NCBI GenBank assembly: GCA_023459355.1 | Contig: JAEWUM010000046.1 | Coordinates: forward strand, 62,001-126,000 | Length of the DNA: 64,000 nt | Reading direction: 5' to 3' | Source of the DNA: Bacteroidota bacterium | GTDB taxonomy: Bacteria > Bacteroidota > Bacteroidia > Bacteroidales > Paludibacteraceae | Shown: piece after piece, positions 16,656 to 25,944 of the stretch | Position numbering within the stretch: position 1 is the first letter of the stretch | Layout of the letters: each line of letters starts with the position of its first letter | Notes under the pieces: model-generated | Database searches by the model: none | Seen by the model: only the letters and a program-made list of their open reading frames with translations | What the model was told of the DNA's origin: nothing | Made by a program: the position numbers and the translations under genes

Positions 16656-17958
16656 TGAAAATCTGAATCGGCGTACCCGTGAAACCCCACTTTGCCCGTA
16701 TTTTATTCTCTAAGAAGCGTTTATACGGATCTTTCACATACTGCGGAAGATTCGCGAAAAAGATGAATGTCGGTACCTGCGTATCCGGTAATTGAGTAAT
16801 GTATTTAATTTTGATATATTTCCCCTTCAATGCAGGCGGCGGATAGTTCTCTATCAGTGGAAGCAAGTATTCATTCAATTTGGCTGTCGGAACCTTCTTC
16901 TTTTTGTTTTGGAACACTTCAACAGCCAAATCAACCACCTTCAGGATACGCTGTTTGGTCACCGCCGAAGTAAAAACAATCGGGAAATCCACGAAAGGAG
17001 CAAAACGTTCCCGAATTGTATCTTCAAACTTTTTGGTATCGTTGGTTTCCTTGTTAGTAATTAAATCCCATTTATTTACAGCAACCACCAGTCCTTTTCT
17101 GTTTTTCTGGACTAACGAGAAGATATTCATATCCTGGCTCTCAATTCCACGGGTAGCATCCACCATTAAAATACATACATCCGAGTTTTCAATGGCGCGA
17201 ATAGAACGAACCACAGAATAATACTCCAGATCTTCATGTACCTTGGCTTTTTTGCGGATACCGGCAGTATCCACCAGGTAGAAATCATGACCAAATTTAT
17301 TGAAACGGGTATAGATAGAATCACGGGTTGTACCGGGAATATCGGTCACAATAGTCCTGTCTTCTCCAACAAAGGCATTTACAATGGATGATTTCCCTGC
17401 ATTCGGACGCCCCACCACAGCAAAACGGGGCAATTCAACATCAATATCTTCAGTCTCAGTAGCCGGCCCCAGCAATTCGGTTAAATGGTCGAGCAACTCG
17501 CCCGTACCCAATCCGTTAATCGCTGAAACGAGAAACGGATCACCCAGTCCGAGTAAGTAGAACTCTGCTGAGTTAAACTGCCAGTCGAAGGTATCTGCCT
17601 TATTAGTCACCACCACTACCGGCTTCTTTGTTCTTCTTAAGATAGAAGCAACTTCATTATCGAAATCTGGAACCCCATTCTGCACATCCACCACGAACAA
17701 AATCACATCAGCTTCTTCAACAGCCAGCACCACGTGTTTTTTGATTTCTTCTTCAAAGATATCGTCTGAATTCACAACCCAGCCCCCGGTATCAATTACC
17801 GAAAACTCACGGCCGTTCCATTCACTTTTTCCATACTGGCGATCGCGGGTTGTACCGGCCTGGTCGTTCACGATAGCACGGCGGCTCTTGGTCAATCTGT
17901 TGAAAAGCGTTGATTTTCCTACGTTGGGGCGACCAACAATTGCTACTATATTTCCCAT
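16642..17958 (-). CDS. der: Ribosome-assembly GTPase Der (EngA)
   Basis: Double-GTPase needed for 50S ribosome maturation. The protein has 438 residues. GTPase domain 1 has GRPNVGKST (9-17), DTGGW and NKAD. Domain 2 has GRPNAGKSS near 183, DTAGIRKKAKV and NKWD. A C-terminal KH-like domain follows from about 350 and ends TPIQIFIRQK. Both G domains are intact. The last 14 bases overlap the end of mnmA on the other strand. The promoter -7 box lies 45 bp upstream. Confidence 0.96.
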   Translation of the reverse strand: MGNIVAIVGRPNVGKSTLFNRLTKSRRAIVNDQAGTTRDRQYGKSEWNGREFSVIDTGGWVVNSDDIFEEEIKKHVVLAVEEADVILFVVDVQNGVPDFDNEVASILRRTKKPVVVVTNKADTFDWQFNSAEFYLLGLGDPFLVSAINGLGTGELLDHLTELLGPATETEDIDVELPRFAVVGRPNAGKSSIVNAFVGEDRTIVTDIPGTTRDSIYTRFNKFGHDFYLVDTAGIRKKAKVHEDLEYYSVVRSIRAIENSDVCILMVDATRGIESQDMNIFSLVQKNRKGLVVAVNKWDLITNKETNDTKKFEDTIRERFAPFVDFPIVFTSAVTKQRILKVVDLAVEVFQNKKKKVPTAKLNEYLLPLIENYPPPALKGKYIKIKYITQLPDTQVPTFIFFANLPQYVKDPYKRFLENKIRAKWGFTGTPIQIFIRQK

Positions 17959-18002
17959 TATAAATAATTTATCCTGCTATTTGTTTCAAATGAAACAGCC
18001 TG

Positions 18003-18034
18003 CAAAAGTACGCAAAAATGCGCACATGGCCAAA
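18003..18034 (-). promoter_or_regulatory. der promoter
   Basis: On the minus strand a -33 TTTG (18031-18034) and a -7 TACTTTTG (18003-18010) are separated by 20 bp, matching the Bacteroidota promoter layout. The 69-bp repeat array begins immediately upstream of this promoter. Confidence 0.6.
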
Positions 18035-18042
18035 CCGGTTCC

Positions 18043-18376
18043 ACTGAAGTTACTTGTGGCAATCAAGTTGAGAATCAAGTTAGGTACAGAGCGTGTGTGC
18101 GTCATCTTCCCACTGAAGTTACTTGTGGCAATCAAGTTGGAAATCAAGTTAGGTGCAGAACGTGTGTGCGTCATCTTCTCACTGAAGTTACTTGTGGCAA
18201 TCAAGTTGGGAATTAAGTTTGGATAAGTGTGTTGGTGCAGGACATCCGTCACTGAAGTTGTTTGTTAAAATCAAGTTGGAAATCAAGTTAAGTGCAGAGC
18301 GTGTGTGCGTCATCTTCTCACTGAAGTTGTTTGTGGCAATCAAGTTGGAAATCAAGTTAGGTACAGAGTAAAAGTC
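18043..18376. repeat. 69-bp tandem repeat array (five copies)
   Basis: Copies start at 18043, 18112, 18181, 18251 and 18320, with a period of 69 bp (70 once). Each contains ACTGAAGTT, then TTGTGGCAATCAAGTT, AATCAAGTTAGG, CGTGTGTGCGTCATCTTC. Copies 3 and 4 are the most diverged. Because 69 is a multiple of three the array stays open in some frames, but nothing indicates translation. It fills most of the 610-bp gap between der and tsf. Confidence 0.85.
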
Positions 18377-18414
18377 AAAACAACTTCATTAAACAACTTT
18401 ATCAAGAACTAAGA

Positions 18415-18500
18415 ACTTTAGTGAGAAGATCCGACAAACCTCACATATCCCAACTTGATTCTCAACTTGATTCTCAACTTGATTTTAACATGGAACTTCA
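18415..18500. repeat. Inverted partial copy of the 69-bp repeat
   Basis: This segment carries the reverse complement of the array unit: TAGTGAGAAGAT, then three CAACTTGATT steps, then GGAACTTCA. With the direct copies at 18043-18376 it could form a very long stem, or mark an inversion at the array edge. Between this segment and the tsf stop at 18569 I see only short low-complexity sequence. Confidence 0.7.
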
Positions 18501-18568
18501 GAGACGAAAACTGTCCTGAAACTTTTACATTTCAGGACAGCCATTGTATCGAAATAAATTATTGCGGA

Positions 18569-19387
18569 TTACTCCTGATTCAGCGTAACGCGTTTGAATG
18601 CAACAGCAGTAGCCTTATTAGCTTTCAGGTATGCAGAAACAGTAACTTTTGAATCTTTGATAAATGCCTGTTCCAACAAAGTAGATTCCTGGAAGAATTT
18701 ATTCAAACGACCTTCGGCAATTTTATCAAGCATTGCTTCCGGTTTACCTTCCTGACGGGCTTTATCTCTACCAATTTCCAGTTCCTGTTGGATAACCTTT
18801 TCAGGCACAGAGGTACGGTCGAGAGAAACGGGATTCATAGCAGCAGCCTGCATCGCGATGTCGCGGGCAACCTGATAATCCACGTCTTTTTCTTCAAAAG
18901 CAACGATAGTTGCCAGTTTATTTCCCGGGTGAATGTAAGAGACTGTGCTACCACCCTGAACAAATTCGTAGTAATCCAATTCCATTTTTTCACCGGTAAC
19001 GCCTGAACGTTCAACAACCAGGTCAGCGATTGTACGACCATCGAGCGTTAACGCAGCCACTTCAGCCGTTGAAGCCGGTTTAGCAGCCATAGCAGCATCA
19101 AGAATAGATTGAGTAAGCGCTACAAAATCAGCATTCTTTGCCACAAAGTCAGTTTCACATTTCAGCGCAACGATAGCTGCGTAACCATCTTTTGCAGCAG
19201 CCAGCACACATCCTTCAGAAGCTTCACGGTCACTGCGTTTTGCAGCAACAGCCTGCCCTTTTTTACGTATAATTTCAATTGCTTTTTCGAAATCGTTATC
19301 TGCTTCTGTCAAAGCATTTTTACAGTCCATCATACCGGCGCCGGTCATGGTACGCAATTTCGAAATATCTGCCATTGTTACAGCCAT
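18569..19387 (-). CDS. tsf: Elongation factor Ts
   Basis: Nucleotide-exchange factor for EF-Tu. The protein has 272 residues. The N-terminal UBA-like domain reads LRTMTGAGMMDCKNAL and the EF-Tu-contact motif CETDFVAKN lies near residue 78. A dimerisation/core domain follows. The start gives MAVTMADISKL; the second Met (four codons in) is also possible. It lies last in the rplM-rpsI-rpsB-tsf run, 136 bp after rpsB, with AAATCGTAAATCGTAAAT words in the spacer. Confidence 0.96.
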   Translation of the reverse strand: MAVTMADISKLRTMTGAGMMDCKNALTEADNDFEKAIEIIRKKGQAVAAKRSDREASEGCVLAAAKDGYAAIVALKCETDFVAKNADFVALTQSILDAAMAAKPASTAEVAALTLDGRTIADLVVERSGVTGEKMELDYYEFVQGGSTVSYIHPGNKLATIVAFEEKDVDYQVARDIAMQAAAMNPVSLDRTSVPEKVIQQELEIGRDKARQEGKPEAMLDKIAEGRLNKFFQESTLLEQAFIKDSKVTVSAYLKANKATAVAFKRVTLNQE

Positions 19388-19523
19388 AATTTCTTATATT
19401 TATTTTTTATTAACAACTAATTGATTTACTATTTATTCATTTACAATTTACATTTTATAGTGGAGCACAGGTTCTAGCTTAGCACCAAATCGTAAATCGT
19501 AAATTATCAAATCGTAAATGTTT

Positions 19524-20357
19524 TTATTCTTCTTCCTTCACAAACTTAGTTAAGATGTTCGCATTCAATGCTTCATCATCTTCTTTTTGTGTTCTCGGAC
19601 GTTTTGAAACGCGGTGTTTTCTTTCCTTCACTACCGGAGCTTCAGCTGCTTCGGCATCTACTTTTTCAACCTTACGTTCTTCCAGGCCTTCCTGAATCGC
19701 TTCAACCAAAGCAGTCAGGATAACATCTACCGATTTGGTAGCATCGTCGTTAGCAGGAATAATAAAATCAATTCCGTTAGGATTTGAGTTCGTATCCACA
19801 ATACCAAACACAGGAATACCCAGGCGTTGTGCTTCTTTCACCGCGATTTGTTCTTTCATCACGTCTACCACGAAGATAGCCGAAGGAAGACGGGTCAGGT
19901 CGGCGATAGAACCAAGGTTCTTTTCCAGTTTCTCACGCTGGCGGGAAATCTGGAGTTTTTCGCGTTTTGAAATATTATCGAAAGTACCATCAGTAGTCAT
20001 TTTATCGATGGTAGTCATTTTTTTAACCGCTTTACGGATAGTTGGGAAGTTGGTCAACATACCACCGGCCCAACGTTCTGTGATATAAGGCATACCAACC
20101 GCTTTTGCCCTTTCGGCAACCACGTCTTTAGCCTGTTTTTTGGTAGCAACGAATAAAACCTTGCGACCCGATTTAGCGATTGATTTGAGTGCAGCAGCTG
20201 CCTCATCGATTTTTACCACCGTTTTATGCAAATCGATGATGTGGATGTCGTTACGCTCCATAAAGATATAAGGAGCCATAGCGGGGTTCCATTTGCGTTT
20301 CAAGTGACCGAAGTGGCAACCTGCTTCTAATAACTGATCAAAATTTGTTCTTGACAT
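19524..20357 (-). CDS. rpsB: 30S ribosomal protein S2
   Basis: Small-subunit protein of 277 residues. The start was set at 20357 because MSRTNFDQLLEAGCHFGH is the conserved S2 N-terminus; the frame is open for 18 more codons (to 20411), but that extension does not resemble S2. The WNPAMAPYIF, VLFVATKKQA and WAGGMLTNF motifs are present. After PVFGIVDTNSNP a charged tail (residues ~225-277, rich in Lys, Glu and Arg) extends beyond the core, as is usual in Bacteroidota. Upstream (20412-20590) the spacer carries repeated TTGGCACATTGG/TTAATTAATTGG words. Confidence 0.95.
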   Translation of the reverse strand: MSRTNFDQLLEAGCHFGHLKRKWNPAMAPYIFMERNDIHIIDLHKTVVKIDEAAAALKSIAKSGRKVLFVATKKQAKDVVAERAKAVGMPYITERWAGGMLTNFPTIRKAVKKMTTIDKMTTDGTFDNISKREKLQISRQREKLEKNLGSIADLTRLPSAIFVVDVMKEQIAVKEAQRLGIPVFGIVDTNSNPNGIDFIIPANDDATKSVDVILTALVEAIQEGLEERKVEKVDAEAAEAPVVKERKHRVSKRPRTQKEDDEALNANILTKFVKEEE

Positions 20358-20458
20358 TTGTTTTGTTTTAATTTGTTTACTTTCTGTGAAAATCAATTTC
20401 CGGGTAGCCATCCAGTGTCTATGAGTCCCGGGAATTTAGATACTAAACTATTTACTAA

Positions 20459-20586
20459 TGTGTCAATTATCTAATGTGCCAAGATGCCAATGTGAACCTG
20501 ACATATTTGAGCTACAATTGATACATTTTAAAATTCAGCAGATTAATTAATTGGCACATTGGCAAATTAATTAATTGGCATATTGA
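20459..20586. repeat. Degenerate short repeats between rpsI and rpsB
   Basis: The spacer contains scattered forms of one word: AATGTGTCAATTATC, TAATGTGCCAAG, ATGCCAATGTG, TTGGCACATTGGCAAATTAA, TTGGCATATTG. Two exact TTAATTAATTGGCA blocks lie at the rpsI end. I see no hairpin with a T-tract and no open frame. The function is unknown. Confidence 0.5.
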
Positions 20587-20590
20587 AAAA

Positions 20591-20977
20591 TTATCGTTTT
20601 GAGAACTGGAATCTCTTACGGGCTTTTGGCTGACCTGATTTTTTACGTTCCACTTCGCGTGGGTCACGGGTCATGAAGCCTTCTGATTTCAAAGCAGGTT
20701 TATCTTCCGGGTTGATTTTAACCAAAGCACGGGCAATTGCTAAGCGCAATGCTTCTGCCTGTCCTTTAAAACCGCCACCATCAAGGTTTACTTTGATATC
20801 ATATTTTTCAGCTACTCCTAATTTATTCAGAGGCTGTTTCACTACGTACTGCAATATCGGTGATGGAAAATAAGTGTTCAAATCACGTTTATTGATGGTA
20901 ATCTGACCATTTCCTTCGCTTACGAAAACACGTGCAACTGCAGCTTTTCTTCTTCCTAAGGCATTTACTACTTCCAT
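20591..20977 (-). CDS. rpsI: 30S ribosomal protein S9
   Basis: Small-subunit protein of 128 residues, the normal length. It begins MEVVNALGRRKAAVARV and ends with the basic tail that reaches the P-site tRNA (KARKRFQFSKR). The GGGFKGQAEA loop is present. The start lies 5 bp after the rplM stop, so the two are translated as a unit. Confidence 0.97.
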   Translation of the reverse strand: MEVVNALGRRKAAVARVFVSEGNGQITINKRDLNTYFPSPILQYVVKQPLNKLGVAEKYDIKVNLDGGGFKGQAEALRLAIARALVKINPEDKPALKSEGFMTRDPREVERKKSGQPKARKRFQFSKR

Positions 20978-20982
20978 ACTGA

Positions 20983-21438
20983 TTATTTAAGTGCGTTTAA
21001 ATCGATTGTTTTGGGTTGTTGAGCTTGTTTGTCATGTTCCGGACCGGCATACACATACAGGTTACTCAAAATCTGAGCTCCGAGTCTGTTTTTGGGCAAC
21101 ATACCTTTCACCACTTTCTTAATCAGTTTTTCAGGATCTTTTGCCATCATCTTGGCCGGAGTCGTTTCACGCTGTCCGCCGGGATGACCGGTATGACGAA
21201 GATAAATCCGGTCGGTCCATTTATTACCTGTTAACACTACTTTTTCAGCATTGATAATAATCACATTATCTCCGCAATCAACGTGAGGGGTGAAACTTGG
21301 TTTGTATTTTCCGCGCAAAAGTTTGGCAACTTTTGAGCCCATACGTCCCAACACCATTTCGGTAGCATCCACTACTACCCATTCTTTCTGCGCGGTTGCT
21401 TTATTGGCAGAAATGGTTTTATAACTTAACGTATCCAC
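20983..21438 (-). CDS. rplM: 50S ribosomal protein L13
   Basis: Large-subunit protein of 151 residues. The core motifs are VVDATEMVLGRMGSKVAKLL, DCGDNVIIINAEKV, YLRHTGHPGG and MLPKNRLGAQ. It is first in the operon with rpsI and probably rpsB-tsf. A promoter with a leader of about 130 nt lies upstream. Confidence 0.97.
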   Translation of the reverse strand: MDTLSYKTISANKATAQKEWVVVDATEMVLGRMGSKVAKLLRGKYKPSFTPHVDCGDNVIIINAEKVVLTGNKWTDRIYLRHTGHPGGQRETTPAKMMAKDPEKLIKKVVKGMLPKNRLGAQILSNLYVYAGPEHDKQAQQPKTIDLNALK

Positions 21439-21609
21439 TTTATAAAAATGTTTTTTAATTAATAACTGTCGTTTTTACACTGGCTTTCCCGCTGAATCTG
21501 AATGAGGCTAATCGGCACAAATTCAGGATATTCACACAGAGAACAACGAACTATTACACTGGGATAATAAACGGACTGCAAAGATAAGATAATTCTTTTA
21601 TTTACAAAA
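21439..21609 (-). promoter_or_regulatory. rplM promoter and leader (possible L13 autoregulatory leader)
   Basis: On the minus strand TTTTG at about 21605-21609, an 18-bp spacer and TATCTTTG at 21579-21586 form a textbook Bacteroidota promoter. Transcription would begin near 21572, giving a leader of about 130 nt. Inside it CTGAAT and ATTCAG arms enclose 17 nt (GTGCCGATTAG in the loop), and a CAGCGGGAAAGC element follows. Structured leaders bound by L13 are plausible here, but I cannot confirm the fold. Confidence 0.55.
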
Positions 21610-21672
21610 CACCTGAGAATAAAAATTTTAAGTACTGACCAATAGGCTTAAACAACATTATTTTAAACACCA

Positions 21673-21706
21673 ATACGGGAATACCCTTTTGCGCGTATTC
21701 CCGTAT
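21673..21706 (-). terminator. Hairpin after the ROK-kinase operon
   Basis: A perfect 12-bp inverted repeat (ATACGGGAATAC and GTATTCCCGTAT) with a 10-nt loop lies 25 bp beyond the ROK kinase stop. The T-tract on the minus strand is weak (TTGGTGTTT), so termination may be partial. Confidence 0.55.
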
Positions 21707-21730
21707 ATCAACCAAACTACAAACCTATCT

Positions 21731-22639
21731 TCAACCTAACAATTTCCACAATGCACCAATTAAAGCTGCGTTATCCATATTGCTGACCACAGCTATATTA
21801 CGAAGTGTTTGCACATCATCCAACTCAGACTTAACAATTTCTTCAAAATGATGAAAGGATTTTGAAATCTGACCGCCAAAAAGCAAACATTCAATTTTCT
21901 GTTCTTTCAGTATGGGTTTGATATTTACAGCCAAAATCTTTCCGGCCTCCCGAAAAGTATCAAGACCAATCTCATCTCCTTCATTCGCCAACTTACCAAT
22001 ATCAGCAACCTGTATATGGTCAATATCAGACTTTCCGCTTTTTTCCTTATAAATTCTCAGAATTCCTCTTTTTGAAACATAGTCTTCCAGAATTCCATCC
22101 TGATAAGGTTCTTTAAAAATAGTTATCTGGGGACCTCCCTGTTCGTTGAACTGCACCTTGCTATTTTGAGAAAATGCAAATCCCAGTCCGGTACCCAAAG
22201 TAATCAAAGCTGCATTTGAATATCTTTTAGCGTTTCCATTCAGAATTTCTCCTGCCAAAGCTGCATTTGCATCATGCATAAAACTGATTGGCAAGTCAAC
22301 CTGAACTCCCGGTATTTCGTATATCACATCTCGCAACCTTACACCATAAACCGAAGCAAATTTATGTTTCATCAGGGGCACCCCGTTTTCATAATCGAAT
22401 GGCCCGGGTGTTGCAATACCTATTCCAATCAATTCTAAACCACCATGTTCACCAACATAACGTAGGGCGTTTGAAACCGTATTACGGTAGGCGCCGACAA
22501 CTTTATCTGCCGGGCCTTCCGAATACGATCTTTCTAAATGTGCAGAACCGTTTATTACTTCTCCTGAAGCATTGAGTAATGCCGACTTAAAAAAAGTACC
22601 ACCTGCATCAATTGCAAGGTATGTCTTCTGTAAATCCAT
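21731..22639 (-). CDS. ROK-family sugar kinase
   Basis: Predicted hexose or amino-sugar kinase, last gene of the five-gene sugar operon. The protein has 302 residues. The ATP-binding phosphate-1 loop is AIDAGGTFFKSAL (9-21), GIGIATPGPFDYENG lies near 98 and the catalytic Asp is in HDANAALAGE near 148. LGTGLGFAF is the second phosphate loop. The zinc-binding cluster of typical ROK proteins (CxCGxxGC) is absent; the region reads NEQGGPQITIFKEPYQDG. Substrate specificity therefore cannot be inferred from glucokinase or NagK. It overlaps the upstream isomerase gene by 32 bp, indicating tight coupling. Confidence 0.85.
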   Translation of the reverse strand: MDLQKTYLAIDAGGTFFKSALLNASGEVINGSAHLERSYSEGPADKVVGAYRNTVSNALRYVGEHGGLELIGIGIATPGPFDYENGVPLMKHKFASVYGVRLRDVIYEIPGVQVDLPISFMHDANAALAGEILNGNAKRYSNAALITLGTGLGFAFSQNSKVQFNEQGGPQITIFKEPYQDGILEDYVSKRGILRIYKEKSGKSDIDHIQVADIGKLANEGDEIGLDTFREAGKILAVNIKPILKEQKIECLLFGGQISKSFHHFEEIVKSELDDVQTLRNIAVVSNMDNAALIGALWKLLG

Positions 22640-24473
22640 CCTTCAACATTGTTTTATGAATACATACCGGTTGATTTCCCAGATTTTTCACAACATACCT
22701 TCCGACGCTTGCCGGCACTACAACCAAATCCAGATAATTGGCAGTATAACACAATTCCGGTTTATCCAAAGATTGCACAACAACTTTCTCTCCGTCCACC
22801 AATGCCAACACGTGAAACTTCCCGTTGGTATCATCTTCAATCGTTTTTTCGAACTCGAATCTTCTCAAACTAAAATAAAGCATATCGTGCTCACCCACAA
22901 CATATTCCGCCCAGTCATCGCCTTTTCTTACCAGTGCTGGCGCTTGCACCAGATTTTCTTTTACCCACGATGTTTTACGCTCTCTGCGAACAACATTATC
23001 TCCATGATAGGTATGAATCGGACGTGGTTTTCCATCCAAATCGGCACGCAAATAGTCATACATTTTATAGGTATATGAACCTATTGTTAAACTGCCGATT
23101 TCCAATACCAACTGATTACGACCTGAGGAGTGAATTGTACCGGCCGGAATCATAACCTGAGTTCCGGGAACAGATTCAATGTGACTTACATATTTCTGAT
23201 AATCAACCGGTGTATAATCTTTTTCTGATTTTTTCACCAACCTGATAAATTCTTCCGGATCAGCATCTTCATTAAATCCAATGTAGGTTTTCGCCCCGTG
23301 ACCCGTTGCCACGATATAATAGCTTTCATCCTGACGACCATGTTCGCCATAATTCTCTACATTGTATTTATGTCCGGAGTGAACCTGAACCGACATATTA
23401 CCACTACTATGATATGAATCATCGTAATTGAAACGTATCGGGAAATACCCGCCGAATTTTTTCACACAGTCCGCTCCCATCAAAGCTTCTCCCTCTTTCT
23501 GTACAAAGGTAAAATACGGGAACTCAATCAATTCCGCCCCTGCCTCTACAACAATGCTGACTTCCAGCGGAATCAGGTCAAATACCCACGCACAGTTTTT
23601 CATATTATCGGGTAAATTTCGCACCGCTTTGGTGTAATATCCACCCCAAATACCCTCATTGTAAACAGGTTTACAGCGGAATGGCTGTTTTGCCAACGAC
23701 GACATCACCGCATTGAAAGTATTGTTTGGCAACAACTTCAACCGATCCTGATCATCACTTGCTATGTAAAAATCAATGGCATTTTCTTTCAGTAATTCCC
23801 ACCTTAAATGCCCGGCAATTTCAAAATCAACATAATAGCAACGTCTCATCAATGCACGGAAAGGCCTGGCAACCTGATCGCCAACATTCATAAATTTGCC
23901 ATTCTTTGCCCTCAATACAATTTCTTTTGGAGTTACATCAAAATAAACCAGAATATCAGCATAAGTTCGAAGTTCTTTAATTGCACAACCATTTCCATAT
24001 AAGATTGTAACGCTCTTTGCTGATCCGTTCTTAAATTCTTTTAATTCATTTCTAAACTGAGCCAGTTTGTCAGCATCATATAAGTCTTTGTACTCTCCTT
24101 TGAATAATTTACCAAATAGTAACACCGGGTCTTTTTCCAGATCTTCTTCCAGATTTTCTATAAATTGTTCTTCCAATTCTTTGGGCGATTTATAGACCTG
24201 TTTGATATTGAGCGTTTTCACATCAACACCTCGCAACTTCAGTTCTTGTGAAACAATATTTACGACCTCACAAAAACGTGCACTTACATACCCTTCCAAA
24301 GCCAATACGATATTTCCGTTGCCTTTTTCAAGTTTATTGAGAAGTGATGCTGCAATTTTCAATGCTGATTCTTTTGCCCCAGACACCACAGCATTAATCA
24401 CTTCTTTCGATAATGCAGGACGGTTGATTGCACTCCAGTCGTTGTAGGGGTGCGGATTAAACATAAAACTCAT
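22608..24473 (-). CDS. Class I mannose-6-phosphate isomerase with extra N-terminal domain
   Basis: Expected to interconvert mannose-6-phosphate and fructose-6-phosphate or a related pair. The protein has 621 residues, well above the 300-400 of a simple enzyme. Residues 1-230 form an alpha/beta domain that looks like a nucleoside-kinase relative but has no P-loop. The cupin part has the metal set VQVHSGH (Gln and His), QDESYYIV (Glu) and GTIHSSG (His), followed by a DYLRADLDGKPRPIH block with the conserved catalytic Arg region. The gene lies between the isomerase-like gene and the ROK kinase. Two-domain versions like this occur in Bacteroidota sugar operons (family knowledge). Confidence 0.82.
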   Translation of the reverse strand: MSFMFNPHPYNDWSAINRPALSKEVINAVVSGAKESALKIAASLLNKLEKGNGNIVLALEGYVSARFCEVVNIVSQELKLRGVDVKTLNIKQVYKSPKELEEQFIENLEEDLEKDPVLLFGKLFKGEYKDLYDADKLAQFRNELKEFKNGSAKSVTILYGNGCAIKELRTYADILVYFDVTPKEIVLRAKNGKFMNVGDQVARPFRALMRRCYYVDFEIAGHLRWELLKENAIDFYIASDDQDRLKLLPNNTFNAVMSSLAKQPFRCKPVYNEGIWGGYYTKAVRNLPDNMKNCAWVFDLIPLEVSIVVEAGAELIEFPYFTFVQKEGEALMGADCVKKFGGYFPIRFNYDDSYHSSGNMSVQVHSGHKYNVENYGEHGRQDESYYIVATGHGAKTYIGFNEDADPEEFIRLVKKSEKDYTPVDYQKYVSHIESVPGTQVMIPAGTIHSSGRNQLVLEIGSLTIGSYTYKMYDYLRADLDGKPRPIHTYHGDNVVRRERKTSWVKENLVQAPALVRKGDDWAEYVVGEHDMLYFSLRRFEFEKTIEDDTNGKFHVLALVDGEKVVVQSLDKPELCYTANYLDLVVVPASVGRYVVKNLGNQPVCIHKTMLKDGFTEDIPCN

Positions 24474-24504
24474 GATAATTTCTCTTTTATATATTAATTA
24501 CTAA

Positions 24505-25944
24505 TTAAACTATTTCGTAGTATTCAAATCCCATTATTTCAGCGAAAATCTTTAGTTCTGCGCGATAATCTCCATCGGCAACAGCAAAATGTTGGGTAGT
24601 TCCTATCTTGATGATTTTTTCAAACAACTCCTTAACCGGCACAACAGGCCTGAAAATCGTATGAGAATAACTGGCCAGGATATGGTCACCTTCCAACGAA
24701 TCAACCAGGGTACAAACCAATTTATACACACCGCTATTTTCAGCTAACTGCACCATGGTTTTGCGACCGGGAGCAATACGATACCAGGCAAAAGGCGCTC
24801 CGGCATATTTATAATTCGTTTTTGCAAAACGAACATCCCTTGCAATCTTTACATTTTTTACAAAATTTGGGTCGGTATGGTCATTCGGACCGGCATGCCC
24901 CCCTGCAAAAGTATTATCGGCAGCTTCGATATGGAAAGGTTCAACAAAATTCACATGTTTTCCGCTTATCAACTTCAGGATAAAGGTAATAAGTCCGGCA
25001 CCTACATCAGCTTCAGGCACCAACACCGATTTATTCTTATTCAGTGATGGATGGTAAAAACCGGGACGAAGTCCGACCAACTTAAACATAGTATGCTCCA
25101 AATCATTGAATATCATCGCATCAATATCCAGTTTTTCTGTTAACCTTGCCAACGCCAACGATGCTCTTACAGAAGGTGTGAACTTATCCATTTCCACATC
25201 ATCCATAATTTGGTAGTTCGCCGTCAATTCATCCTGATAAGCTTTTGTATCGGCATCAGTCACTTCTGCAATTTCATCCGCAAAAGTATTGTATGAGATC
25301 ACCCTCATTTCCGGACCGATACGGGAGAAAAGATTATACGGATCAATATAAGTTGACCACATAAGCGAATTATAATTCGCAAGCAAACCAACCTTGGCAT
25401 CTTTCAACACAGCCTTTACCCAGGCAGCTTTTGAGAAACTTATGATTTTTTCAGTCACTTCGCTGCGACTACCAACCACCACATGCACATTTTTACGGTT
25501 GTTCCTTGGAACCGACCCGGAGGCTTCAAGCGAGCCAACCAAGGTTCCGGAACAAAGAAAATCGATAAAATCATCCTCGTCAAGGGTGTTTTCAAAGGTC
25601 ATTTTATCTTTTGCCGGATTCACAAAAATAATAGGAATTTCAGGCATGTCGCGCATAAAACGTACCCATGCAAAATCTTCCGACCAGGACATGAACTCAG
25701 CTATTACAAAGTCAACTTCTTCTGTAAAGAAAAGCTTCATTGCCTTGTTCATTTCATCCGTTTCATATACAATACCCGGAAAAACAAGTTCCATGGATTT
25801 CTCCAGCTCACCAATGATACTTTGTACTTTCAACGCTTGCCTGTCACTATACGTTCCCCTGGAAAGACCTTCACCCAGGTTTCTGAAACGTGGAGAACCA
25901 ACCAGCAGCAAGCCTGCTTTCGGATCCCTGAATTTTTTATTCAT
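24505..25944 (-). CDS. L-fucose/L-arabinose isomerase-like sugar isomerase
   Basis: Predicted aldose-ketose isomerase of 479 residues in the arabinose/fucose isomerase superfamily. The N-terminal Rossmann-like half has ADFxxA-type steps (VDFVIAEFMSW near 78). The C-terminal half contains VPEADVGAGLITFIL near 305 and the metal-ligand pattern E (EADVGA), E (VEPFHIEAAD) and H (GGHAGPNDHTD). It is neither canonical AraA nor FucI by length or motif spacing, so the sugar is unknown. It starts inside the last codons of the DUF4380 gene (4-bp overlap). Confidence 0.75.
   Translation of the reverse strand: MNKKFRDPKAGLLLVGSPRFRNLGEGLSRGTYSDRQALKVQSIIGELEKSMELVFPGIVYETDEMNKAMKLFFTEEVDFVIAEFMSWSEDFAWVRFMRDMPEIPIIFVNPAKDKMTFENTLDEDDFIDFLCSGTLVGSLEASGSVPRNNRKNVHVVVGSRSEVTEKIISFSKAAWVKAVLKDAKVGLLANYNSLMWSTYIDPYNLFSRIGPEMRVISYNTFADEIAEVTDADTKAYQDELTANYQIMDDVEMDKFTPSVRASLALARLTEKLDIDAMIFNDLEHTMFKLVGLRPGFYHPSLNKNKSVLVPEADVGAGLITFILKLISGKHVNFVEPFHIEAADNTFAGGHAGPNDHTDPNFVKNVKIARDVRFAKTNYKYAGAPFAWYRIAPGRKTMVQLAENSGVYKLVCTLVDSLEGDHILASYSHTIFRPVVPVKELFEKIIKIGTTQHFAVADGDYRAELKIFAEIMGFEYYEIV

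Noticed and set aside
17741..18252. Protein-coding genes in the 69-bp repeat region (161 and 88 codons)
   Set aside because: The repeat length is a multiple of three, which keeps frames open by chance. The products are simple repeats, and the longer frame starts inside der on the opposite strand.
19524..20411. Longer S2 start at 20411
   Set aside because: The extra 18 residues do not resemble S2, whereas MSRTNFDQLLEAG at 20357 is the conserved N-terminus.
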